64,000 nucleotides of DNA from Kitasatospora cineracea (GTDB lineage Bacteria; Actinomycetota; Actinomycetes; Streptomycetales; Streptomycetaceae). Position numbers and translations under genes: made by a program. The notes below the pieces were generated by a model. The model saw nothing but the letters and a program-made list of their open reading frames with translations, was not told the DNA's origin and ran no database searches. The stretch spans positions 744,001-808,000 of the forward strand of contig NZ_RJVJ01000001.1 of NCBI RefSeq assembly GCF_003751605.1, in the 5' to 3' direction. The number at the start of each line of letters is the position of its first letter. Positions within the stretch are counted from its first letter, which is position 1. Shown here in pieces: positions 34,337 to 46,300 of the stretch.

Positions 34337-37300
34337 TCAGTGCGGCGCGTCGGGCAGTCCGGCGGCCTCGGTGAACAGCCGCAGCAGGTGGTCGGCGCCG
34401 CCGCCGTTGGCCAGCACCACGAAGCCGGTGCCCCGGTCGAGCCGGCACAGGGTCAGCGCCCGGTGGCCGTCGAGCTCGCCGCCGTGGCCGAACCAGCGCT
34501 CCTCGCCGGTGGCGTCGACCACCGTGCCCAGCCCGTAGAACGACTGCGGGTGCGGGTCGAGCAGGCGGCGGGCGCTGTCGGCGGTGAGCAGGGCCCGCGG
34601 GCGGCCCAGGAAGGAGCGGCGCACCTCCAGGGCGACGGTGGCCAGGTCGGCGGCGGTCGACCACAGGCCGGCCGCGGCGACGTCGGCCCGGACGTCCCAG
34701 CCGCCGGGCAGCGGGCGGCCGTCGGGGCCGTGCCCGAGGGCGGGCACCCGGCCGGGCTCCTGCGGGAAGGACTGCCGGAACGAGGTGTCCCGCAGGCCGA
34801 GCGGGTCGATCACCAGGCGCTGCGCGAGGGCGGCGAAGTCCTCGCCGGTGGCGTCGGACAGCGCCTGCTGGACCACCGAGTAGTGCACGTTGGCCTTGCG
34901 GAAGGCGGTGCCGGGGGCGAGTTCGCGCCGCACCGGCGGGTGGCCCTCGGCGGTGCCCGCGAGCAGCGCCGGCAGGGTCGGCAGCGCCGCCCCGCGCGGG
35001 TAGCGGCCGCTGGGCACCACGGTCAGGCCGGACAGGTGGCCGAGCAGCTGGGCCAGGGTGATCGGCGCGCCCCGGCCGGGGACGTGCCAGCCCGTCAGGT
35101 GGGCGTCGACGTCGCCGTCCAGGTCGACCGCGCCGTCCTCGACCAGCCGCAGCGCGGTCAGCGCGGTCAGGTGCTTGGAGACCGACCCGACCGGGAACAC
35201 GGTGCGGGCGGTGACGGCGGCGCCGTCGGGCCCGGTCAGGCCGTAGCCGTCGGCGGCCACCAGCTCGCCGTCGCGGAGCACCGCGACGCTCGCGCCGGGC
35301 ACCCGGTGCTCGGCGAGCACCTGCCGGATCCGCTCCGGGGCGACCTCGGAGCGGCGCGGGCCGCCCTTCAGCACGGCCTGCTTGACGGCCTGCTTGACCG
35401 AGCGCTTGGCGTCCTTGCGGGCCCGCTCCCGGGCCGCGTCCTGCTCGGCCGCCAGTTGCCGGGCCGCGTCCTGCTCGGCCGCTTCCCGCTCGGCGCGGGC
35501 GTCGTCCTGCCGGGCGGCGCGGACGGCGTCCACGGCGGCGGCCAGGTCGGCGACGGTCTCGTTCTTGTAGAGCATCATCAGCGAGACCGGCAGGCCGGCC
35601 TTCAGCGCCTCCGACACCACCTGGATGATCAGGATGGAGTGGCCGCCGAGCTCGAAGAAGCTGCGGTCCACGCCGACCCGCTCCAGGCCGAGGACCTGGC
35701 GCCAGATCGCCGCCAGCTGCTCCTCGGTCGCGGTGCGCGGGGCGAGGTGGGGCCGCTCGGGCTGGGCGTCGGGGTCGGGCAGGGCGGCCCGGTCGAGCTT
35801 GCCGTTGGCGGTCAGCGGCAGCGCGTCCAGGCCGATCCAGAGCGCGGGCAGGTAGTGCTCGGGCAGCCGCTGCTGGAGGTCGGCGCGCAGCGCGGCCGGG
35901 TCGAGCGCCGTACCGGCGGCGGGGACGACGTAGGCGACCAGGCGGCGGTCGGTGTCGTCGCCGTGCGCCAGGACGGCGGCTTCGCGGACCTGCGGGTGGG
36001 CGGCCAACGCCGCCTGCACCTCGCCCAGTTCGATCCGGTGACCCCGGATCTTCACCTGGTGGTCCAGCCGGCCCAGGAAGTCCACCGTGCCATCCGACAG
36101 GACGCGCGCCAGGTCACCCGTGCGGTACATCCGCGCACCCGCCAGACCGAACGGGTCCGGCACGAAACGCTCCGCCGTCAGACCCGGACGCCCGCCGTAA
36201 CCGCGCGCCACACCCGCACCACCGACATACAACTCGCCCGCCACACCCACCGGCACCGGGCACAGCCACGCGTCCAGCACCCGCATCGACATGTTCGGCA
36301 ACGCCCGACCGATCGGCACCACACCCTCCGCCAACGGAGCCGACAGCGGGTTCACACACGTCCCCACCGACGCCTCCGTCGGCCCGTACTCGTTCACCAA
36401 CCGCCCATCACCCAGCCAGCCGACCCAGCGCTCGGCCAGCGCCGAAGGCAGCGCCTCACCCGCGACCACCACCACACCCGCCAGCGCAGCAGCCTGCTCC
36501 GCCGACACCTGGTGCGACAGGATCTCCAAGTGACCCGGCGTCAACTTCAGGAACGAGTACGGCGCACCCGCCAACAACTCCTCCCCCAAACGGTCCAGCT
36601 CGAGATCCTGCGGCAGCATCCGCACCCGGCCACCCACCAGCAGCGGCGCCCACACGTTCGGCACCACCAGGTCGAACGCCACCGACGAGAACACCGCCGA
36701 CCCACCCGGCCCGGCACACAACTCCTCGGCCGCCCACGCCAGGTGGTTCACCAACCCCGCGTGCGTCACCTCCACACCCTTCGGCCGACCCGTCGACCCC
36801 GACGTGTAGATCACGTACGCCAGGTCGCCGGGGCGCGGCCGGGCGGGTTCGGCGGTCGACGCGAGAGCGTCCGCGGCGTGGAAGTCCGGGGTGTCGAGGC
36901 AGAGCACCGGCCGGTCGGCGGCGCCGAGCAGGGCGCCCGCGTAGCCGGTGGTGGTCAGGACGGCGGCGGTGCCGGCGTCGGCGAGGGTCTCGGTGAGCCG
37001 CTGGACGGGGTGGCCGGGGTCGAGCGGCAGGTAGGCCGCGCCGGCCCGCCACACGCCCAGCAGACCCGCCAGCAGGTCCACCCCCCGCTCCAGCACCACA
37101 CCCACGACCGAGCCCGCACCGACACCCGCCGCCCGCAGCCGCGCCGCGACCGCATCGGCCCGCGCCACCAACTCCGCGTACGACAGCGCCACTTCACCGG
37201 CCACCACCGCCACCGCCTCCGGCGTCACCGACGCCTGCGCCGCGATCCGCTCCGGCACGCTCAGCGCACCGAACTCCGCGACCCGACCCGGCGCCCGGGA

Positions 37301-40300
37301 TTCCAGCCACCCCGCCTCACCCTCCGGCAGGTACACCGCCCGCGCGTCCCCGTCCACGTCCGCGGCCATCGCGGCCAGCACCGCCCGGTACATCCCGGCC
37401 AGCCGGTCCGCGTGCTCCTGGGCCATGCTGCGGGAGTTGGTGTGGAAGGTGAGCCGGCCGGCCTGCACGGCGACGGTCAGCGGGAACTCGTTGGAGCTGA
37501 AGCAGAAGTCGAGGCGCCGGTCGACCGGGCCGTCGTCGGGCTGGTCGAAGTCGATGAAGCTGAAGTAGACGTCGATCAGGCGCGTGCCGCGGGCCAGTTC
37601 GGCCTGGATGGCGGGCATCGGGAAGTGCCGGTGCGCCCAGAGCCCGGTCTCGGCGTCGAAGACCTCGCGGACCAGTTCGCGCCAGGTGGCGGCGCCGCGC
37701 CGGAAGCCGAACGGCAGGGCGTTGAGGCTCATTCCGGCGACCCGGTCGGCGCCGATCATCTCGCCGCGGGTGTGCGACATCAGGCCGCTGTGGAAGGACT
37801 CCTCGTGGGTGAGCTGGCTGAGCACCTTGAGGTGGGCGGTGAACAGCACGGTCTTCAGCGGCACGCCGGAGCGGGAGGCCAGCGACTCCAGTTCGGGCAG
37901 CAGCTCGGTGAACTCCACCAGCAGGCGGTACACCTCGCCGGGGCCGTCGGTCCGCTCGCCCCAGGCTTCGGGGAGGGTGAACTTGGGCCGCCCGGTGACC
38001 AGTTCGGTCCAGTAGCCGCGGTCCTCGGCGGAGTCCAGGGCGCGCTGCTCGGCGGCCACGAAGTCGGCGAACCGGACGCCGGGCGCCTGGTAGTCGGCGG
38101 GGCGCCGGCCGTCCCGGTGGCTGCGGTACAGGTCGAGCAGCTGCAGGCGCAGCTGGTAGAAGCTCCAGCCGTCGAGGATGACGTGCGACTGCGAGAAGGT
38201 CAGCTGCCAGCGGCCGCCGGACAGCAGGTGGACGAAGATCCGCAGCTGCGGGGCGACGGTGTGGTCGAGCGGGGTGGCGGCCTCCTCGTCGACGAAGGCG
38301 GTGATCGCCTCCGCCTCCTCGTCCGCGTCCAGGCCGCCCAGGTCGTGCACGGTGACCGGGACGTCGGCGGTGCGGTGCACCAGCTGCATCGGCGCGCCGT
38401 ACGACTCCAGGTCGACGGAGGTGCGCAGGATCTCGTGCCGGGTGGTGAGTTCGGCGACGGCGCGGCGCAGCGCGGCCTCGTCGAAGGGCTCGTCGGCGGA
38501 GATCCCGATGGTCTTGACGATGTGGTAGTCCTGCTTGCCCTCGCCGGCCAGCATCTCGACCAGCATGCCGAGTTGGCCCTGGGTGAGCGGGTAGGCGTCC
38601 TCGACGCCGTCCGGCAGCGCGGCCCGGTCGGCGGGGTCGACGAGGGCGAACGGGGCGACCCGGGCGGTGGACTCGACGATCTCGGCGCGGCCGTCGAGGG
38701 CCTCGGCGAGGCCGGCCACGGTGCGGCGGGTGAAGACGTCGCGGACCGAGGCGTCGAGGCCGTCGGCGCGCAGCGCGCCGATCAGCGCGACGGCCCGGAT
38801 GGAGTCGCCGCCGAGGTCGAAGAAGCTGTCCTCGACGCCGATCCGCTCCACGCCCAGGACGTCGGACCAGAGGCCGGCGATCCGCTCCTCGAGCGGGGTG
38901 CGCGGGGCGGCGTACTCGCGGCGGGCCCGGATCGCGCCGGCGTCGGGGGCGGGCAGGGCGCGCTTGTCGAGCTTGCCGTTGGTGGTCAGCGGGACGGCGT
39001 CGATCGGCACGAACACCGCGGGCACCATGTACTCGGGCAGGGTGCGGCCGAGGGCGGCGCGCAGGTCGGCGGCGTCGGGCAGGGTGTCGCCGGCCGGGAC
39101 GAGGTAGCCGACCAGCTGCCGGTCGCCGGGGTTGTCCTCGCGCAGCAGCACCACGGCCTGGGCGACCTGCGGGTGGGCTGCGAGCGCGGCCTCGATCTCG
39201 CCGAGCTCGACCCGGAAGCCGCGGATCTTGATCTGGTCGTCGATCCGGCCGAGGAAGTCCAGCCCGCCGTCGGGGCGGCGGCGCGCGAGGTCGCCGGAGC
39301 GGTACATCCGGGCGCCGGGCTCGCCGTACGGGTCGGGGACGAAGCGCTGCGCGGTCAGGTCGGGGCGGCCGAAGTAGCCGCGGGCGACGCCGGGCCCGGC
39401 GACGTACATCTCGCCGGTGACGCCGACCGGGACGAGGTTGCCGTCCGGGTCGAGCAGGTGCACCCGCAGGTCGGCGAGCGGGCGGCCGATCGCGTTGCCC
39501 GCGCCGTCGGCGAGGTCCTTGCGGGTGAGCCGGTGGTAGGTGGTGTGCACGGTGGTCTCGGTGATGCCGTACATGTTGACCAGCGCGGTGCGGCCCAGGC
39601 CGCGGCGCTCCACCCAGGGCCGCAGCTCCGGGATCTCCAGCTTCTCGCCGGCGAACACCACGGCCCGCAGCGACAGTTCGCGGATCCGGCGGTCCCCGGC
39701 GGCGGCCGCGGCGACCATCGAGCGGAACGCGGTCGGGGTCTGCGACAGGACGGTGACCTCCTCGTCCACCAGCAGGTCGAGGAACTCGTCGGGGTTGCGG
39801 GCGGTGTCGGCGGCCACCAGCACCACCCGGGCGCCGTGGCAGAGCGCCGCCCACAGCTCGAACACCGACACGTCGAAGGCGTACGAGTGGGTCATCGAGA
39901 AGACGTCGGCGTCGTCGAAGGCGTAGTGCTCCTGCGCGGTGGAGATCAGCCGGGTGACGTTGCGGTGGCTGATCGCCACGCCCTTGGGGCGGCCGGTGGA
40001 GCCGGAGGTGTAGATGGTGTACGCCAGGTTGTCCGGTCCGGCGCCCGCGGCGGGGGCGGTGGCGGGCAGCGCGGCCAGCAGCGCGGCCTCGGCCGGGTCG
40101 TCCAGCACGACGACCTGTCCGCGGTAGAACTCGCGCAGCCTGGGGGCGCAGGCGGTGTCGGTGACGACCACCCGGGCGCCGCCGGCCTCGGCGATGTACG
40201 CGAGCCGGTCGACCGGGTTGGCCGGGTCGAGCGGCAGGTAGCCGGCGCCGGAGGCGAGCACGCCGAGCAGGGCGGGCACCAGCTTCTCGTCGCGCTGCAG

Positions 40301-43300
40301 GCACAGGCCGACCAACTGCTCGGGTCCGGCGCCCAGTTCGCGCAGGCGGTGGGCCAGGCGGTGGGCCCGCTCGGCGGTCTCCCGGTAGCTGAGGGTGGTG
40401 GGCCCGGCGGTGACGGCGGGCTCGTCGGGGGCGGCGGCGGCCCGGGCGGCGAACACCTCGTGCAGGGTGCGGCCGGCCAGCGGGTCGGCCGGGTCGGCGG
40501 GGGTGTCGCCGAGCAGCAGCTCGCGCTCCCCCTCGGGCAGCAGGACGGCGCGGGCGTCGCCCCGGGCGTTGCCGGCCATGCCTTCCAGGACGGCTCGGTA
40601 CATGCTGGCGATCCTCTCGATGTTCGCGGGGCTGATGGCCGCGGAGTGGCTGCTCAGGTGGAGCCGGTCGCCGCGGTTGTGGACGGTCAGTCCGATGCCG
40701 GCCTCGACCGGCGCGTTGCTGATCCGCTTGCCGGTGTCGACCAGGTCGCTGTCGACCTGGTGGAAGTCGAGGTAGTTGAAGTAGACGTTGACCAGGCGCT
40801 CGCCCCCGGCGGCCCGCTGGATCAGCGGCATCGGGTAGCGGCGGTGCGGCCACATGCCGACCTCGTGGTCGAAGACCTGGCGGACCAGGCCGCGCCAGTC
40901 GGCGGCGGTGCGGTCCATCACGAACGGCACGGTGTTGAGGTACATGCCGTACACCCGGTCGGCGCCGAGCTCCTCGATCCGGGTGTCGCAGACCAGGCCG
41001 GAGTGGAACGAGGCGGCGTCGGTGAGCTGGCTCATCACCTTCAGGTGGGCGGCGTGCAGCACCGCCTTGAGCGAGGCCTCGGCGTCCGAGGCGAGCCGGC
41101 GCAGCGCGGGCCCGAGGTCCTCGAACGGCACCTGGCCGTACACCGGGACGTCCGGCCCGGTGCCGTCGCCGAGGCCGCGCAGGGCCAGCGGCGGGTGGTC
41201 GCGGACCACACCCTCCCAGTAGGCCCGGTCGGCGTCGCCGCGGACGGACTCCAGTTCGGCGGCGACGGTGTCGGCGAAGCGGACCGCGGGCAGCTCCTCG
41301 AAGACCGGCTCGGCGCCCTCGGCGAGGCTGCGGTAGGTCTCCAGCAGCTCCATCAGCAGCAGGTGGTAGCTCCAGCCCTCGGTGACCACGTGGCACTGGG
41401 TGAAGGTGAGCCACCACGCCTCGTCGCTCTCCAGGTGGACGTGCACCCGCAGCAGCGGAGCCCGCCGGACGTCGAAGACCTCGGCGCGCTGCCGGGCCAC
41501 GTACTCCTGGAGGATGCCCACCGCCTCGTCCTGCGGGACGCCCCGCAGGTCGGCCATGCCGACCGGGACGGCCGATCCGGGGTGCACCAGCTGCAGCGGC
41601 ACCGAGTAGTCGGTGAGGTGGATCGAGGTGCGCAGCACCTCGTGGCGCCCGGTCAGCAGGGCGGCGGCCTGCCGCAGCAGCTCCAGCGAGAACGGCCGCT
41701 CGTCCTTGATCCGGAAGGTGTTGACGATGTGGTAGACGTTCCGGGTCGGGTCGGCCAGCATCTCGATCAGCATGCCGACCTGGTTCTGCGTCATCGGGTA
41801 GGCGTCCTCGATGCCGCCGGGCAGCAGCGCCCGGTCGGCGTCGTCGAGCAGCTCGAACGGCGCGACCCGGCGGCGGGCGGCCGCGGTGAGCAGCGGCAGC
41901 CCTTCCAGGTGGGCGCAGAGCCGGGCGACGGTGCGGTGCTCGAACACGTCGCGGACGGTGGCGTCGCGGCCCAGGGCGCGCAGCCGGCCGACCACGGCGA
42001 CGGCCCGGATCGAGTCGCCGCCGAGGTCGAAGAAGCTGTCCTCGACGCCGACGGTGTCGGTGTCCAGGACGTCCCGCCACAGGTCGGCGACCTGCGCCTC
42101 GAACGGGGTGCGGGCGGCGACCGCGGTGCTGCGGGCGTAGGCGTCCGGGCCGGGCTTGGGCAGCGCCCTGCGGTCGGTCTTGCCGTTCGGGGTGAGCGGC
42201 ACGGACGGCACCGCGGTGTACGCCACCGGGACCATGTAGCCGGGCAGGGTGCGGGCGAGCCAGTCGCGCAGTTCGGCGGGCGGCGGGGTGTCGGCGCCGT
42301 CCTCGGCGACCGTCCAGGCGACCAGCTGCTGGGCGCCGGGGGTGTCCTCGCGGACCGCGACCACGGCGCGGCGCAGCGCGGGGTGCTCGCCGAGCGCGGC
42401 CTCGATCTCGCCGAGCTCGATCCGGTGGCCGCGGACCTTGACCTGGTCGTCGATCCGGCCGAGGAACAGCAGGTGCGGCTCGCCGCCCTCGTCGCCGGCC
42501 TGCCAGCGCACCAGGTCGCCGGTGCGGTAGAGGCGGGCGCCGGGCTCGCCGTACGGGTCCGGGACGAAGCGCTCGGCGGTCAGGCCGGGCCGGCCGAGGT
42601 AGCCGCGGGAGACGCCCGCGCCGCCGGCGTACAGCTCGCCGGGGACGCCGAGGGCGACCGGGTCGCCGTGCTCGTCGAGCACGTACAGGCAGGTGTTGCG
42701 GACGGGCGAGCCGATCGGGACCCGGCCCTCGCGGACCGGGCGGTCGGCGGTGAGCAGCGCGTGCGTGACGTCGTCCGAGCACTCGGTCGGGCCGTACGCG
42801 TTGACCAGCGGGATGCCGGGGTGGCGGGCGAACCAGCGGGTGCACAGTTCGGCGGGCAGCGCCTCGCCGGTGACCATCACCCGGCGCAGCCGGGACAGGT
42901 CGGGCAGGTCGGCGCCGGCGTCCCAGCTGTCCAGGGCGGAGCGCAGCAGCGAGGGGACGACCTCCAGGACGGTGACCCGGTCGGCGACCACCCGGGCGAA
43001 CAGCTCGGCCGGGTCGAGGGCGGCGTCGGGGCCGATCACCCGGACGCGGCCGCCGAGGGCGAGGGTGGCGAACATCTGCCACACCGAGATGTCGAAGCTG
43101 AGCGAGGCGTTCTGCGCGAGCGTGTCCGCGCCGGTCAGCTCCAGGTCCTCGATCTTGGCGAGCAGGTGGTTGCCCATGCCGCCGCGCTGCACCAGGACGC
43201 CCTTGGGGCGGCCGGTGGAGCCGGAGGTGTAGATGGTGTACGCCAGGTTGTCCGGTCCGGCGGTCGGCACCGGGTCGCGGTCCGACTCGCCGGTCCAGGA

Positions 43301-46300
43301 CGGGTCGTCGAGCAGCAGCGCGGGGACGCCGGTGACGGCGGCGGCGTGCTCGGTGCGGGTGACCACGGCGCGGACGCCGGCGTCGGCGAGCAGGTAGGCG
43401 AGCCGGTCCGCGGGCAGCTTCGGGTCGAGCGGCAGGTAGGCGGCGCCGGCCTTGAGCACCGCGGTGACCGCGGTGAGGGTGGCGGCGGAGCGCTCGGCGA
43501 GGACGCCGATGACGCTCTCCGGTCCGGCGCCGAGGCCGCGCAGGTGGTGCGCGAGGCGGTTGGCGCGGCGGTTGAGCTCGCCGTAGCCGAGCGTCTCCTC
43601 GTCGTCGGTGACGGCGGGGGCGTCGGGGGTGGCGGCGGCGCAGCCCTCGATCAGGGCGACCGGGTCCAGGGTGCGCGGTGCGCGGGCGGTGTCGGTCCAG
43701 TCCTCCAGCAGCAGGCGGCGTTCGGCCTCGGGCAGCCGGGCCGGGCCGGCCGGGGCGTCCGGGTCGGCGGCCATCGCGGCCAGCACCGCGCGGTAGGCGG
43801 CGCCGATCCGGGCGGCGTCGGCCCGGCCGAGGACGGCGGTGCGGGTGGTGAGCGAGATCCGGCCGGGCGCGCAGTGCACGGTGAGGTCGAACTCGGTCTG
43901 CGAGTCGCCGACCCGCGGGCCGTCGCCGACCGAGTCGGCGTCGATCTGCGCGAAGTCGAACCAGTTGAAGACGGTGCCGACCAGCCGCTCGGTGCCGGCG
44001 CCCTCCCGCAGCCGGGCGATCGCGGGCATCGGGTGGCGGCGGTGCGGCCACAGCGCCAGTTCCTGGGCGAAGACGTCGCGCACCAGGTCGGCCCAGCTGC
44101 CGCGGGCCGGGTCGACGGCGAACGGCAACGTGTTCAGGTGCATGCCGTGGACCCGTTCGGCGCCGGGCAGTTCGGGCCGGGCGTCGAGGACCAGGCCGAA
44201 GTGGAAGGAGTCCTCGGCGGTCAGCTGGGACAGCACCTTGGCGTGCGCGGCGAGCAGCACGCTCTTGAGCGAGGTGCGGGCCCGGCGGGCCAGCGCGTGC
44301 AGCGGCTCCAGCAGGTCGGTGTAGTCGACCTTGACGTCGAACTCCTCGTCCGGGCCGTCCGGGTCGCCCCAGCCCTCGGGCAGGGCGAACGGGGCGCGCC
44401 CGGCCAGCACCGAGCGCCAGTGCCCGGCGTCCTGCTCGGAGGCCAGCGACTCCAGCTCCCCGGCGACGAAGTCCGCGTACCGGACGGGCGCCGGCTGCCA
44501 GGGTTCGGGCTCGCGGCCGTCGCGCAGCGCGCGGTAGAGGCCGAGGAGTTCGCCGAGCAGCGCGTGGTGGCTCCAGCCCTCGCTGGTGGCGTGCGGCCGG
44601 GTGAGGACCAGCCACCAGGCGCGGTCGTCCTCGCGGACCGCGGCGACCCGCAGCAGCGGGGCGGCGGTCAGCTCGACCGGGGTGGCGCGCTCCTGCTCCA
44701 GCAGCGCGGTCATCCGCTCGCGCAGCGCGTCGGCGGCCAGGCCGCGCAGGTCGTGCACGGCGAGCGGGACGGTGACCGCGCGGTGCACCAGCTGCATCGG
44801 GACGCGGTGCCCGACCAGGTGCATGGAGGTGCGCAGCATGTCGTGCCGGGCGGCGACCTCGGCGAGCGCGGCGCGCAGCGCGGCCTCGTCGAACGGGCCG
44901 TCGGCGCCGATCCGGTGCGCGGCGACGCTGTGGTAGGCGCCGGCCCCCGCGCCGGGGGCCATCTCCACGAGCATGCCGATCTGCACCTCGGAGAGCGGGT
45001 AGGCGTCGTCCAGGCCGTCCGGCAGGGCGGCCCGGTCGGCGGCGTCGAGCAGCGCGAACGGCGCGACGGGCTCGACCGGCCGGGTGTCGGCGTCCCGTCC
45101 GGCCACGGCCTCGCAGAGTCCGGCGACGGTGCGCTGCTCGAACACGTCGCGGACGGTGGCCGCGACGCCCTCCGCGCGCAGCGCGCCGACCAGGGCGATC
45201 ACCCGGATCGAGTCGCCGCCGAGCTCGAAGAACCCGTCCTCGACGCCGAGTTCGGCGACGCCCAGCACCTCGGACCAGATCGCCGCGACCCGGCGCTCCA
45301 GCGGGGTACGGGGCGCGGTCCGGGCCCGGTCGCCGGCGCCGTCGGGCGACGGCAGGGCGGCCCGGTCGAGCTTGCCGTTGGCGTTCAGCGGCAGTGCGTC
45401 GAGGCGGACGAAGACGGCGGGCACCATGTAGCCGGGCAGGGTCTCGGCGCAGTGCGCGGCGAGGTCGGGCAGGTGGGGGCCGTCGACCGCGACGTAGGCA
45501 ACCAGGCGGGTTTCGCCGGTCTCCCCGTCGGCGAGGACGGCGGCTTCGCGGACCTGCGGGTGGGCGGCCAACGCGGCCTGCACCTCGCCCAGTTCGATCC
45601 GGTGGCCCCGGATCTTCACCTGGTGGTCCAGCCGGCCCAGGAAGTCCACCGTCCCATCCGGCAGGACGCGCGCCAGGTCACCCGTGCGGTACATCCGCGC
45701 CCCGGGCTCGCCGAACGGGTCCGGCACGAAACGCTCCGCCGTCAGAGCAGGCCGCCCGCCGTAACCGCGCGCCACACCCGCACCACCCACGTACAACTCC
45801 CCCGCCACACCCACCGGAACCGGGCACAGCCACGCGTCCAGCACCCGCATCGACATGTTCGGCAACGCCCGGCCGATCGGCACCACACCCTCCGCCAACG
45901 GACCCGACAGCGGGTTCACACACGTCCCCACCGACGCCTCCGTCGGCCCGTACTCGTTCACCAACCGCCCATCACCCAGCCACCCGACCCAGCGCTCGGC
46001 CAGCGCCGAAGGCAGCGCCTCACCCGCGACCACCACCACACCCGCCAGCGCAGCAGCCTGCTCCGCCGACACCTGGTGCGACAGGATCTCCAAGTGACCC
46101 GGCGTCAACTTCAGGAACGAGTACGGCGCACCCGCCAACAACTCCTCCCCCAGCCGGTCCAGTTCGAGATCCTGCGGCAGCATCCGCACCCGCTCACCGA
46201 CCAGCAGCGGCGCCCACACGTTCGGCACCACCAGGTCGAACGCCACCGACGAGAACACCGCCGACCCACCCGGCCCGGCACACAACTCCTCAGCCGCCCA

